64,000 nt of DNA from Flavipsychrobacter sp. (GCA_016787265.1 JAEUVF010000007.1:18619-82618); one strand, 5' to 3'; shown: positions 17,936 to 26,880, counted from the first letter of the stretch. The notes: a model not told the origin generated them from the sequence alone. Made by a program: numbers and translations.

Positions 17936-20302
17936 ATGGGACTAACAGCCTACCGAAAAAAGCGCGATTTTAATAATTCACCCGAACCTCAATCGGGAAA
18001 AACCAACCCCAATCAATTAATTTTTGTGGTGCAGGAACACCATGCTTCCCGGCACCATTTTGATTTCCGGCTGGAGATGGATGGCGTACTTAAAAGCTGG
18101 GCAGTTCCTAAAGGACCGTCCATGGATCCCAAAGAAAAACGACTTGCCATCATGACGGAAGATCATCCCTATGATTACAAAGATTTTGAAGGCATTATTC
18201 CCAAAGGCAATTATGGTGCAGGCAGGGTGAAAATCTGGGATAGCGGCACCTATACTCCTATTGAAACCATTAAAGGCAAAGCAGCACAGGAGAAATTATT
18301 ATTGAAACAACTTAGAGAAGGATCCCTTAAAATTCAGTTGAATGGTAAAAAACTCAGGGGTGAATTTGCATTGGTGAAAACAAAAGGCATGGAGGAGAAT
18401 GCCTGGTTGTTGATTAAACACAAGGAAGAGGCTGCTGCTGCAACACTTCCTGAGCAAATTTCTCCTATGCTGGCAACCCTGCATTCAACTCCGTTTGATG
18501 ACACCGACTGGCAGTTTGAGATCAAGTGGGATGGTTACCGGGTGCTGGCTTATGTAAATAGATCTAAAGTGGATTTGGTTTCACGCAATGGCAGATCCTA
18601 CACGAAAAAATATCATCCCATTACAAAAGCATTACAGGATTGGGGCGACCAGGCCATACTGGATGGAGAACTGGTTGTTACAGATGAAAATGGAATTGCA
18701 CGCTTTCAACAATTGCAACATTGGAAAAGCGAAGCGGGTGGAGAATTGATTTATTATGTTTTTGATCTGCTCTGGTACAAGGGAGAGGATATGAGAGGCT
18801 GGCCTTTGTCAGATCGGATTCAACTACTACAGGAGATTCTTCCTGCAGCGCATCCATCCATCCGGATGGGATTCACCATTAATGGACGGGGAAACGATCT
18901 GCTGGAAAGTGCGCGGCAGATGGGATTGGAGGGCATCATCGCCAAGCGACTTGGCAGTACATATCAGTCAGGGAAGCGTTCTCCTGATTGGTTGAAAATT
19001 AAAACACAGAACCGGCAGGAAGCTATCATTGTTGGTTATACGAAAAAAGAGGATACGCCTAAATTGTTCAGTGCACTCTTATTGGGCTTGTATAAAAATG
19101 AACAATTGCAGTATGCAGGAAAAGTTGGCACAGGCTTTACAGATAAGCAGCAACGGGAGCTGATGAAATTATTTAAACCACTTGTTGTAAAGCAGGCGCC
19201 AATTAAGAAACCTGCTTTACGGGAACAAATTACCTGGTTAAAACCTAAGCTCTTAGGAGAGATCAGTTATACGGATTTCACGGAGCAGGGTGTGTTTCGT
19301 CATCCTTCGTTTAAGGGTCTACGTGATGATAAAGCTGCAGGAGATGTGGTGTTGGAGAAAGAACCGGATTGCTTGCTGCCTGATCACCAGCAAAAAACCG
19401 TGATTAAAAAACTAAACCATAAGGAACTCAGGTTTACTAACCTCGATAAACTGTTCTGGCCGGAAGAAAAGATCACTAAACGCGATTTGCTGAATTATTA
19501 TTACCAGGTTGCACCTTATATCTTACCTTATCTATTGGATCGTCCGCAGTCTTTGTACCGCTTCCCGGATGGTTACAAAGGCAATCGTTTTTACCAGAAG
19601 GATGTAACCGGAAAAGTACCGGATTGGGCAACTACTTTTCCCTATCGTACAGAGGGAGATCGAAAAGATAAAAATTACCTGGTTGTTAAGGATGAAGCCA
19701 GTCTGCTTTACATGGTGAATTTCGGATGCATTGAAATCAATCCCTGGAGCAGTACGGTGAAAAAGCCAGAGTATCCGGACTGGTGTTTGCTGGATCTGGA
19801 CCCGGGTAGCAAAACAACTTTTTCTAAAGTAATCGATGTTGCAAACATTATCCATGAGTTGTTAGAGAGTGTGGACGTGCCGGCTTATGCAAAAACATCT
19901 GGTTCAACTGGCATTCACATTTATATACCCCTTGGCAAGAAGTATACTTTTGAACAATCACGGGAATTTGCCCGTATACTGGTAACAATGGTGCAACAGG
20001 AGACAAATCGGTTTACTTCCATTGAACGAACAGTGAATAAAAGACAGGGGAAACTCTATCTTGATTTCCTGCAGAATCGTTCCCAGGCAACACTGGCGGC
20101 ACCTTATTCCGTACGACCAAAACCAGGAGCACCTGTGTCTATGCCCTTGTATTGGGAAGAGTTGAAACAGGGTTTGAAGATGCAGGATTTTAACCTGCGG
20201 AATGTGCCTGATTTATTAAAGGAACGGGGTGATATTTTTAAACCGGTACTGGGTAAAGGCATTGATATGAAAACTGCATTGAAACGGCTGCAACAACTAT
20301 AA
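17936..20302 (+). CDS. ligD: DNA ligase D (end-joining ligase/polymerase/phosphoesterase)
   Basis: A 788-residue fused enzyme for non-homologous end joining. Domain order is 3'-phosphoesterase (about residues 30-160, 'EHHASRHHFDFRLEMDGVLK'), ATP-dependent ligase (about 180-480, nucleotidyl Lys197 in 'FEIKWDGYR', later 'EGIIAKRLGSTYQ' and 'WLKIKT'), and primase-polymerase (about 500-788, metal motif 'LDLDPGSKT' and 'SGSTGIHIYIP'). All three domains look intact, so the protein should trim, fill and seal broken ends with Ku. It is followed by ku after 24 bp. Confidence 0.97.
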   Translation: MGLTAYRKKRDFNNSPEPQSGKTNPNQLIFVVQEHHASRHHFDFRLEMDGVLKSWAVPKGPSMDPKEKRLAIMTEDHPYDYKDFEGIIPKGNYGAGRVKIWDSGTYTPIETIKGKAAQEKLLLKQLREGSLKIQLNGKKLRGEFALVKTKGMEENAWLLIKHKEEAAAATLPEQISPMLATLHSTPFDDTDWQFEIKWDGYRVLAYVNRSKVDLVSRNGRSYTKKYHPITKALQDWGDQAILDGELVVTDENGIARFQQLQHWKSEAGGELIYYVFDLLWYKGEDMRGWPLSDRIQLLQEILPAAHPSIRMGFTINGRGNDLLESARQMGLEGIIAKRLGSTYQSGKRSPDWLKIKTQNRQEAIIVGYTKKEDTPKLFSALLLGLYKNEQLQYAGKVGTGFTDKQQRELMKLFKPLVVKQAPIKKPALREQITWLKPKLLGEISYTDFTEQGVFRHPSFKGLRDDKAAGDVVLEKEPDCLLPDHQQKTVIKKLNHKELRFTNLDKLFWPEEKITKRDLLNYYYQVAPYILPYLLDRPQSLYRFPDGYKGNRFYQKDVTGKVPDWATTFPYRTEGDRKDKNYLVVKDEASLLYMVNFGCIEINPWSSTVKKPEYPDWCLLDLDPGSKTTFSKVIDVANIIHELLESVDVPAYAKTSGSTGIHIYIPLGKKYTFEQSREFARILVTMVQQETNRFTSIERTVNKRQGKLYLDFLQNRSQATLAAPYSVRPKPGAPVSMPLYWEELKQGLKMQDFNLRNVPDLLKERGDIFKPVLGKGIDMKTALKRLQQL

Positions 20303-20326
20303 ATTCATCATTAAAAGCGAAATTTT

Positions 20327-21094
20327 ATGCGATCTATATGGACAGGCAGTATTGCATTTGGACTGGTAAATATTCCGGTCAAATTGTTTTCTGCTGTAAA
20401 TGAACGTGCGCTGGATTTTGATATGCTGGACAAGAAAGATCATAGCCCGATTAAGTTCAAGCGTATCAGTGAAAAAACAGGTAAGGAAGTGCTATGGGAA
20501 AATATTGTAAAAGGTTACGATCTCGATGGTAAATATGTGATACTGACGGATGAGGACTTCGATGCTGCGAGTCCGGAGAAAACCAAAACCATCAACATGG
20601 AAGCCTTTGTGAATCCTGCTGAAGTGGATATGATTCTCTTCGACAATGCCTATTACCTGGCACCTGCAAAAGGAGGGGAGCGGGCCTTTAGTTTACTCGA
20701 AGCTGCTCTGCAGAAAGCCGGAAAGGCGGGTGTGGGTAGTTTTGTTTTACGAAATAAAGAGAAGCCGGTATTGTTGCGGTCTGCAAAAGGTATATTGATC
20801 CTGCATACGCTTCGGTTCCTGAATGAGATTCGGGATCCGTCTGAATTTGTGGTTAAAAAGGTTACACCTAAGCGCAATGAATTAACAATGGCGGGTAGCC
20901 TGATAAAAAGCATGAGCGGTAAATTCAATATTGCTGACTTTAAGGACAGTTATACTGCCAAATTGAAAAAACTCATACGCTCCAAAGCAACCGGTAAAAA
21001 GCTGCCGGCTCCCAAGGCAAGGGTAGAGAAACCTGCCAGTGATCTGATTGAACAACTTCAGCAAAGCCTGGCAAAACCGAAGAGAAAGAAGTGA
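20327..21094 (+). CDS. ku: Ku protein, DNA end-binding factor
   Basis: 255 residues, the normal size for bacterial Ku. The opening 'MRSIWTGSIAFGLVNIPVKL' is the family signature, followed by 'KRISEKTGKEV' and 'YYLAPAKGGERAFSLL', and a basic Lys-rich tail that aids DNA binding and LigD recruitment. It forms a homodimeric ring on double-strand ends. The position between ligD and the CHAD gene, which overlaps its stop codon, indicates one operon. Confidence 0.97.
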   Translation: MRSIWTGSIAFGLVNIPVKLFSAVNERALDFDMLDKKDHSPIKFKRISEKTGKEVLWENIVKGYDLDGKYVILTDEDFDAASPEKTKTINMEAFVNPAEVDMILFDNAYYLAPAKGGERAFSLLEAALQKAGKAGVGSFVLRNKEKPVLLRSAKGILILHTLRFLNEIRDPSEFVVKKVTPKRNELTMAGSLIKSMSGKFNIADFKDSYTAKLKKLIRSKATGKKLPAPKARVEKPASDLIEQLQQSLAKPKRKK

Positions 21095-21846
21095 AAAAAA
21101 CTCAGAATAAACCTGCAGCGTTTATTTCAGCGCATTTGAAATCAGTTGAGCAACAACTGATTGCCTTCCAGGGAAACAGGGATACTGAGTTGCTGCACCT
21201 CTTGCGCGTAGATATAAAAAAGGTGAACTCGATACTGGCCTTACTGGATGCAAACTATGATATCAGATATGATACAAGGATTTTACAAAAACTTTTCAAT
21301 AAAGCCGGTAAGATTCGGGAACTGCACTTAAATGTGATGCTGTTAAAGCAGCTTCATTGCCAGCCGGAATCTGTGATCGTTGAATTCGAAAAACAGAAAA
21401 ATGAGTTGCAGGAAAAATTGGAAAGGAGTATTCCCGGATATCTAAAAGGGGTGAAGCAATTTCGAAAGGAGGCAGACTTTTCATTTCCCTTACCTGAATT
21501 CAGAAAGATTAAAAAGTATCTGGATAAGAAAAGAAGAAAGGCCAATAGAAAATTTGATGATCATACCAGGAGCGGAATGCATAGCTTTAGAATGAAAATC
21601 AAAAGCCTGCTTTTTGTGTGCTCCGTTTTACCCAGTAAGGTAAAAAATAAACTGGGCTTACCGGTTGATCTTTGGCATGACTTGCAGAATGAAGTAGGTG
21701 CCTGGCATGATACCTATGCAGCGATACAATTCTTCGAGCGAAAAAAATTAGATCAGCAGCTTAGTTGTATGGAGGTTTTGTACCAGCTGGAGGCAAATCA
21801 ATTTGGTGTATTACTGAGTAAGTACGCATATCGCCCCCCAAATTGA
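21091..21846 (+). CDS. CHAD domain protein
   Basis: 251 residues starting with a GTG that overlaps the Ku stop codon (GTGA), so translation is coupled. The helical CHAD features are 'ELLHLLRVDIKKVNSILALL', then 'HSFRMKIKSLLFVCSVL' and 'ELHLNVMLLKQL', with many Lys, Arg and His residues. CHAD domains bind inorganic polyphosphate through such basic helices (established for the family). No CYTH domain is fused. Placement inside the ligD-ku operon is unusual and suggests a link between polyphosphate and end joining; this is inference. Confidence 0.85.
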   Translation: MKKTQNKPAAFISAHLKSVEQQLIAFQGNRDTELLHLLRVDIKKVNSILALLDANYDIRYDTRILQKLFNKAGKIRELHLNVMLLKQLHCQPESVIVEFEKQKNELQEKLERSIPGYLKGVKQFRKEADFSFPLPEFRKIKKYLDKKRRKANRKFDDHTRSGMHSFRMKIKSLLFVCSVLPSKVKNKLGLPVDLWHDLQNEVGAWHDTYAAIQFFERKKLDQQLSCMEVLYQLEANQFGVLLSKYAYRPPN

Positions 21847-21904
21847 CGCATCGACCCCTTGTTTGTCATTCTTAATCTGAGTAGGTTTAATTAAAAGTAA
21901 TACT

Positions 21905-22345
21905 ATGGCACTTATCAATCCTTACATCAATTTCAATGGAAATGCGGAAGAAGCATTTAACTTCTACAAATCAGTATTTGGTGGAGCGTTTCTTAGGGTT
22001 ATGCGGTATAAAGACCTGTCAGTACCTGGAGCACCGTATGCTGAAAAGGAAGCGGATAAAGTAATGCATATCGCTTTACCTATTGGAAAGAATATTTTAA
22101 TGGGTAATGATGTTCCTGAAAGTATGGGTCGGGTAAATGAAAATGAAAACAGGTCCAAGATCTCTATTAGCGCTGCCTCTAAGGAAGAAGCGGATTCCTT
22201 ATTTAACGGACTCTCTGCAGGTGGAAAAGTAGAGTTTCCCATAGGTGATAGTCCCTGGGGTTCCTATTTCGGAATGTTCAGAGATAAATATGGTATTGAA
22301 TGGATGGTTGATTTTGATCCAAACTATAAAGGTGAGATGGTATGA
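21905..22345 (+). CDS. VOC family protein (PhnB/glyoxalase-like)
   Basis: 146 residues with the PhnB-like VOC pattern 'INPYINFNGNAEEAFNFYKS' at the start, 'VMHIALPIGKNILMGND' in the middle and 'PWGSYFGMFRDKYGIEWMVD' at the end. The fold is a metal-dependent or metal-free beta-alpha-beta3 repeat used in isomerases and in antibiotic-binding proteins. The last codons overlap the next gene by 4 bp (ATGA), so the two are cotranscribed. Confidence 0.9.
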   Translation: MALINPYINFNGNAEEAFNFYKSVFGGAFLRVMRYKDLSVPGAPYAEKEADKVMHIALPIGKNILMGNDVPESMGRVNENENRSKISISAASKEEADSLFNGLSAGGKVEFPIGDSPWGSYFGMFRDKYGIEWMVDFDPNYKGEMV

Positions 22346-22887
22346 GTAAAGTGATTGCTGCAATCAATATGACACTTGATGGAGTATTTGATCATGACGC
22401 GGTTAATGCGAGTGAAGAACTGCATCAACATTATGCTGAATTAATCAATGAGGCAGATGTCATATTATATGGTAGGATTACCTATCAGCTGATGGAATAT
22501 TGGAAAACCGTGTTGGTGCATCCAACCGGAAACATTGCAACAGATGCTTTTGCTGTTAGCATGGATAAAATAGAAAAGATTGTTTTTTCGCGCACCATGG
22601 AAGCTTCTAATTGGGATACTGCAACAATAGCAGAGGAAGCACCTGAAAAAGTAATTTCAAGACTTCAAATGCAGCAGGCAGGTACTATTTTAATTGGAAG
22701 CCGGAGTTTACTTATTCAATTGATGAAGTTTAACCTGGTGGACGAATTTCAGCTTTGCATTCATCCGATAGTAGCGGGTAGGGGAGCATTGCTATTTGAG
22801 CAACAGGATTGGCGGCAATCCTTTCGGCTGATAAAGACCAAAGTGTTGGATTCGGGAGCAATTGTATTATACTACCAACCTGTTTGA
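22342..22887 (+). CDS. RibD C-terminal / dihydrofolate reductase-like protein
   Basis: 181 residues of the RibD-C reductase family: 'SKVIAAINMTLDGVFDHD' at the start, 'DVILYGRITYQLMEYW' as the cofactor-binding loop, 'GTILIGSRSLLIQLMKFNLV' and 'DEFQLCIHPIVAGRG'. Such proteins use NAD(P)H on small substrates, but stand-alone members have no assigned reaction. It overlaps the VOC gene by 4 bp and directly abuts the Arr gene. Confidence 0.88.
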   Translation: MSKVIAAINMTLDGVFDHDAVNASEELHQHYAELINEADVILYGRITYQLMEYWKTVLVHPTGNIATDAFAVSMDKIEKIVFSRTMEASNWDTATIAEEAPEKVISRLQMQQAGTILIGSRSLLIQLMKFNLVDEFQLCIHPIVAGRGALLFEQQDWRQSFRLIKTKVLDSGAIVLYYQPV

Positions 22888-23316
22888 ATGGAAACTCTTA
22901 TGAATACATCTCCAACAGTTTTTCAACAGACCTACTTTCATGGAACAAAAGCCGAATTGAAAATAGGTGAATTGATTGAAGTGGGATATAATTCGAATTA
23001 TGGGAATAATCAGCATTCAAAATACATATTTCTGACTTCCACGCTGGATGCAGCTATATGGGGTGCTGAACTGGCCGCAGGTGATGGTAAAGAACGAATT
23101 TATTTAGTTGAACCAACAGGTCCAATTGAGGATGATCCTGATTTAACGGATAAAAAGTTCCCAGGAAATCCTACGAAATCGTATCGTTCTGCGCATGCTT
23201 TCCGGGTTGTTGGTGAAGTAACTCTTTGGCAGGGACATGCTCCGGAGCAGCTAAAAGCCATGAAAGAGGGATTGGCTAAATTGAAAGAACAGGGGATAAG
23301 TTCTCTTAATGAATAA
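22888..23316 (+). CDS. arr: rifampin ADP-ribosyltransferase (Arr)
   Basis: 142 residues. The start could also be the ATG at 22900. The family signature is clear: 'QQTYFHGTKAELKIGELI', 'HSKYIFLTSTLDAAIWGAEL', 'GKERIYLVEPTGPIEDDPDL' and 'FPGNPTKSYRSAHAFRVVGE'. Arr transfers ADP-ribose from NAD+ to the ansa-chain hydroxyl of rifamycins and so inactivates them. It is the last gene of the VOC-reductase-arr group. Whether it acts in resistance or has another native role here cannot be told. Confidence 0.93.
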   Translation: METLMNTSPTVFQQTYFHGTKAELKIGELIEVGYNSNYGNNQHSKYIFLTSTLDAAIWGAELAAGDGKERIYLVEPTGPIEDDPDLTDKKFPGNPTKSYRSAHAFRVVGEVTLWQGHAPEQLKAMKEGLAKLKEQGISSLNE

Positions 23317-23328
23317 AACTATAGTAGG

Positions 23329-23584
23329 ATAAAACCGATTAATTATATTATTCTTATCGAGTTCATAGTATTAGTTTACTTGATCAAATTGATATTTGGG
23401 AATTACAAGGTATTTCTGAAATCATTAGCAGATCATTTTTTTTCCTGATGAAATCCTGCCCAACCCATTGGAAAAGTTTGCAGAAGTGCATGATAGCAAA
23501 CACAAAATAAATATACTTTATGCGGTGGTCATGGTGCTGGTTGGAATTGCTTTATTAATTGAATTTTTTATTCTGAAGGAATGA
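23329..23584 (+). pseudogene. decayed small membrane protein gene (lost start, frameshift)
   Basis: The reading frame from 23329 encodes a hydrophobic segment (YIILIEFIVLVYLIKLIFG) and breaks at a run of eight T (23436-23443). Deleting one T restores a continuous frame that adds 'PDEILPNPLEKFAEV', a second membrane helix (LYAVVMVLVGIALLIEFF) and a stop at 23582-23584. The expected start codon is ATA (23329-23331), one base from ATG and followed by AAA. No other start fits. The product would be about 85 residues with two helices and no family I recognise. Sequencing error in the T run cannot be excluded. Confidence 0.55.
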
Positions 23585-23615
23585 CGCAACTTTATAACAT
23601 TCAATAAATTTCAAC

Positions 23616-23873
23616 GTGAATATCACCATCATTAAATATGTTTTGCTGCTTACGTTGTTGGTAGTATATCTCAGTTATACAGTTCATTCTTTTTTATATA
23701 TCCGAAAGAGTCCGATTTTTTCCAGGCGCATAAAAATAATTCATCTGATTGCAATTTGGATAGTGCCATTCATTTGGGCATATCTTCTGATGGCTTCAAT
23801 GCAGCCTGCACCTGGTTCCTACCAAGTTGAACGAAAGGAACCAGACGAGCCGTTTTCTGGACATAGTGTTTGA
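23616..23873 (+). CDS. small membrane protein
   Basis: 85 residues starting with GTG. Two hydrophobic helices (roughly residues 6-28 and 42-62: 'LLLTLLVVYLSYTVHSFLYI', 'IHLIAIWIVPFIWAYLLMAS') with a basic loop between them and an acidic tail. The 'WIVPFIWAYLL' helix resembles the membrane domain often placed before phospholipase D-like proteins, but this gene has only that part. Function unknown. Confidence 0.6.
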   Translation: MNITIIKYVLLLTLLVVYLSYTVHSFLYIRKSPIFSRRIKIIHLIAIWIVPFIWAYLLMASMQPAPGSYQVERKEPDEPFSGHSV

Positions 23874-23900
23874 TTTTCGTCAAGAATTAAATTCATAAAC

Positions 23901-24479
23901 TTGATATCCGATATAAAAATAACCGACACCAAACTCCTTTCAGATAACTGGTATATTCTCAAAAAGATCACTTATGACTATTCCAAGCCTGACGGTTCCC
24001 GGCATAGCCAAAGCAGGGAAGTGTATGATAGAGGAAATGGAGCTACAATTTTGTTATATAACAAGGAACAGCAAACCGTAGTGCTAACACGTCAATTCAG
24101 ACTGCCTTCCTTTGTTAATGGCAATGAATCCGGCATGTTGATTGAAGCTTGTGCAGGTTTATTGGATAACGACAATCCGGAAGATTGCATCAGGCGGGAA
24201 ACGGAAGAAGAAACCGGCTATAAAATCTCAGCAGTTCAAAAGATTTTTGAAGCGTATATGTCGCCCGGTTCAGTTACTGAAATCCTGCATTTTTTCATAG
24301 CCGCCTATACCAAAGAGATGAAGCTTTCGGATGGAGGTGGTGCGCAGCATGAAGAGGAGAATATTGAAGTTTTGGAAGTATCTATTGAAGATGCATTGAA
24401 AATGATTGATTCCGGTGAAATCCGGGATGCAAAAACTATACTGCTATTGCAGTATGTAAAACTAAAGGGTATACTATGA
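23901..24479 (+). CDS. nudK: GDP-mannose pyrophosphatase NudK (Nudix)
   Basis: 192 residues starting with TTG. Close to NudK along its length: '[20 protein letters not shown]', '[20 protein letters not shown]', the Nudix box ending in '[10 protein letters not shown]' and '[19 protein letters not shown]'. The first Glu position of the box appears to be Asn. NudK hydrolyses GDP-mannose to GMP and mannose-1-phosphate with Mg2+. A terminator follows 16 bp after the stop. Confidence 0.9.
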   Translation: MISDIKITDTKLLSDNWYILKKITYDYSKPDGSRHSQSREVYDRGNGATILLYNKEQQTVVLTRQFRLPSFVNGNESGMLIEACAGLLDNDNPEDCIRRETEEETGYKISAVQKIFEAYMSPGSVTEILHFFIAAYTKEMKLSDGGGAQHEEENIEVLEVSIEDALKMIDSGEIRDAKTILLLQYVKLKGIL

Positions 24480-24495
24480 TTCGGGTCAAAATAGG

Positions 24496-24525
24496 AAAAC
24501 CCGTCTATTGAACGGGTTTTCTGGT
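24496..24525. terminator. bidirectional terminator between nudK and glutamate synthase-like gene
   Basis: Stem AAAACCCGT (24496-24504) pairs with ACGGGTTTT (24512-24520) around a 7-base loop. T-rich flanks exist for both directions, and the two neighbouring genes converge here. Confidence 0.8.
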
Positions 24526-24547
24526 AAGAATTTACTAGCCAAACTGC

Positions 24548-26134
24548 TTAATACCATCTGTCTGGGTCAGCAGCCTGCGCATCCTGTACATATCTTGATG
24601 GCAATTCGGATTTCAGCATATCGCCTGGCTGCAGCGATGGGAAAATGTCTTCCAATGTCCTCACTTCATTCATAAATACCCGGCGATAAATATGCGAACG
24701 TGTTAATTTTTTGTAGTCATCAATTCCGGCTGCTCCCATGAGTTCAATAAAGGTTTTGATCGTGTCTTCATGATAATTCGCTACCCGTTGCTTTTTATCA
24801 GCAACAACCAGACCTACAGTGAGACTTGGATCCTGTGTTGCCACTCCTGTTGGGCATTTATTGGTATGACACTGTAATGCCTGGATACAACCAAGAGCCA
24901 TCATCATAGCACGTGCGCTGTTACACGCATCAGCACCAAGCGCAATGGCACGCAGCATGTGAAAACCACTGAGAATCTTACCTGATGCAATGATCCGGAT
25001 ATGCTGTCTGATATTGAATCCGACCAGCATATTATGAACAAATGCGAGTCCGTCCAGCAATGGTGCTCCAACATGGTTGCTGAATTCCTGCGGAGCAGCA
25101 CCGGTACCGCCTTCTCCGCCATCAACGGTAATGAAATCAGGATAGGAGTCCAGTTCAATCATCGCTTTGCAGATGGCTATGAATTCTGATTTACGTCCGA
25201 TGCAAAGTTTGAATCCAACTGGTTTGCCGCCAGAAAGCTCCCGCATTTGGGCGATAAATTGCACCAACTCACGGGGACTATTAAACGCTGAATGATAGGG
25301 AGGAGAATATACCGTAGTATGAGGCTTCACATGTCGGATGGCCGCAATCTCGGGTGTGTTCTTCTTGGCTGGCAGAATACCACCATGACCCGGTTTGGCG
25401 CCCTGCGACAACTTTAGTTCGATCATCTTCACCTGTGGAGTAGCTGCATTTTTTGCAAACACTTCCGGTGAAAAATTTCCATTCTCATCACGTGCACCAA
25501 AATATCCGGTACCGATCTGCCAGATAATGTCTCCACCTTCTTCCAGGTGATGGCGGCTCATGCCTCCCTCTCCGGTGTTATGAGCAAATCCGCCGATTTT
25601 AGCGCCGGCATTCAGGGCCCGGATTGCATTGCTGCTCAAGGATCCGAAACTCATAGCCGATACATTAAAAATACTGGCTGAGTAGGGTTGTTTACAATCC
25701 TTGTTGCCAATCAGCACACGGGGAGAATGATCCAGCTTATGGATGTCCTTTGGCGCAATGGAATGACTCATCCATTCATATCCTTCTTCGTATACATCGA
25801 GCTGGGTGCCAAAAGGCATGGTGTCTGTTTCCTGCTTGGCCCGCTGATAAATGGTGGAGCGGTCAACCCTGTTGATGGGGCGGCCGTCAATATCGGATTC
25901 AACAAAATACTGATACATTTTTGGGCGGAGGGCCTCCATCCAGTAGCGCATACGTCCAAATACAGGGTAGGTTCTCATGATGGAATGTTTGGTCTGGTTC
26001 ATGTCAACCAGGCCAAGAACGAAGAGAAAGACAACCAGGGCGAAAAGCAGGTACCACCACGGACTTACATAAAAACTCAATAAAAAGCTAAGCACCAGGC
26101 CAATAACAGCGCTGATTACAAAACCGTTTCTCAT
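24548..26134 (-). CDS. FMN-binding glutamate synthase family protein
   Basis: 528 residues. Two N-terminal membrane helices ('AVIGLVLSFLLSFYVSPWWY', 'LFALVVFLFVLGLVDM') precede the FMN-binding barrel of glutamate synthase. FMN/substrate segments are 'NVSAMSFGSLSSNAIRALN', 'FAHNTGEGGMSRHH', 'GAKPGHGGILPAKK' and 'DGGEGGTGAAPQEFSNHVG'. The iron-sulfur motif C-x5-C-x4-C is present in 'CIQALQCHTNKCPTG'. There is no N-terminal glutamine amidotransferase domain, so it is not a full GltB and ammonia would need another source. Physiological role uncertain. Confidence 0.9.
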   Translation of the reverse strand: MRNGFVISAVIGLVLSFLLSFYVSPWWYLLFALVVFLFVLGLVDMNQTKHSIMRTYPVFGRMRYWMEALRPKMYQYFVESDIDGRPINRVDRSTIYQRAKQETDTMPFGTQLDVYEEGYEWMSHSIAPKDIHKLDHSPRVLIGNKDCKQPYSASIFNVSAMSFGSLSSNAIRALNAGAKIGGFAHNTGEGGMSRHHLEEGGDIIWQIGTGYFGARDENGNFSPEVFAKNAATPQVKMIELKLSQGAKPGHGGILPAKKNTPEIAAIRHVKPHTTVYSPPYHSAFNSPRELVQFIAQMRELSGGKPVGFKLCIGRKSEFIAICKAMIELDSYPDFITVDGGEGGTGAAPQEFSNHVGAPLLDGLAFVHNMLVGFNIRQHIRIIASGKILSGFHMLRAIALGADACNSARAMMMALGCIQALQCHTNKCPTGVATQDPSLTVGLVVADKKQRVANYHEDTIKTFIELMGAAGIDDYKKLTRSHIYRRVFMNEVRTLEDIFPSLQPGDMLKSELPSRYVQDAQAADPDRWY

Positions 26135-26158
26135 TTCAATTCTTTAAAAAATTAACTG

Positions 26159-26187
26159 CAAAGGTATCCAATATTCTGATTTACAAA
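26159..26187 (-). promoter_or_regulatory. Bacteroidota-type promoter
   Basis: On the minus strand, TACCTTTG (26159-26166) matches the -7 consensus TAnnTTTG, with TTTG (26184-26187) 17 bp upstream as the -33 element. It lies 25 bp before the start of the glutamate synthase-like gene. Confidence 0.7.
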
Positions 26188-26291
26188 CAGATGTTAGTTT
26201 TTCTTTACCTAATATAAAACAAACCTAAAACTGACTTCGGTCAGGTTAAAGATCTTCAGGAACCCCTTTCTTTGTAAGAAACGAATACATC

Positions 26292-26588
26292 ATGAATATC
26301 AATATTCAAACGCTTGATTTTACCGCAAAGGATGAATTGAATGAGTTTATTAAAGAGAAAGTGGCAAGGCTGGGTAGGTACCTGGACAATATCATCAGTT
26401 ATGAAATCACGTTGCGAATTGAAAAGTCTGAAACGAATGATAATAAAATAGCAGATATCCGACTGGTAGTTCCGGGAAATGATTTGCTGGCAAGTTCGCG
26501 GGCTTCTTCCTTTGAAAAGGCAACCGCCGAAGCCATTGAAGCCCTGGAAAGACAAATTGAAAAACGCAAAACAAAGGAGGGGTATTGA
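26292..26588 (+). CDS. hpf: ribosome hibernation promoting factor (short form)
   Basis: 98 residues of the RaiA/HPF family: 'MNINIQTLDFTAKDELNEFI', 'KVARLGRYLDNIISYEITL' and 'ASSFEKATAEAIEALERQIE', with a basic C-terminus. It lacks the long C-terminal dimerisation domain, so it is the short form. It binds the small subunit in the tRNA channel and silences ribosomes in slow growth. Divergent from the glutamate synthase-like gene. Confidence 0.92.
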   Translation: MNINIQTLDFTAKDELNEFIKEKVARLGRYLDNIISYEITLRIEKSETNDNKIADIRLVVPGNDLLASSRASSFEKATAEAIEALERQIEKRKTKEGY

Positions 26589-26767
26589 AATAGATTGTTC
26601 CCCCAATGATTCAATTGATTCCATTCTATTATTTCATAAGTAGTTGATTATCGAATCATTAGTAGTTCAAAACTGTAGGATATACGTAGGAAGTGCGTAG
26701 GATCAGGCTAAAATCGAGTTTTTTGTAACCTCGGTCAGCATCTAATTAATTGAAAATCAAATAAAAA

Positions 26768-26840
26768 CGGCTCAGCCCGGAATGAAACAATCGGCTCATT
26801 TAACAAATAATCGGCTCATCCGGGTTGATAATCGGCTCAT
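26768..26840. repeat. four CGGCTCA repeats at about two-helix-turn spacing
   Basis: The 7-mer CGGCTCA occurs at 26768, 26792, 26812 and 26833 (spacings 24, 20, 21). The last three share the longer core ATCGGCTCAT. They lie between the convergent ends of the hpf and glutamine synthetase genes, just beside the terminator at 26851. The rest of this 310-base gap (26589-26767) holds no gene or motif I can name. Confidence 0.6.
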
Positions 26841-26850
26841 CCTGAAAACA

Positions 26851-26880
26851 CAAAACCCGCCAATCGGCGGGTTTTGTTGT
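26851..26880. terminator. terminator of glutamine synthetase gene
   Basis: Perfect 11-bp stem CAAAACCCGCC / GGCGGGTTTTG (26851-26861, 26866-26876) with an AATC loop and T-rich flanks on both strands. It sits 19 bp after the glnN stop on the minus strand. Confidence 0.88.

Noticed and set aside
26682..26700. Possible fourth operator ATACG...CGTAG
   Set aside because: The spacer is 9 bp instead of 8, one arm is mismatched, and no gene start is near.
26768..26840. Short peptides (MSRL...) coded by the CGGCTCA repeats on the minus strand
   Set aside because: Only 14-17 codons, produced by the repeat itself, with spacings that shift the frame.
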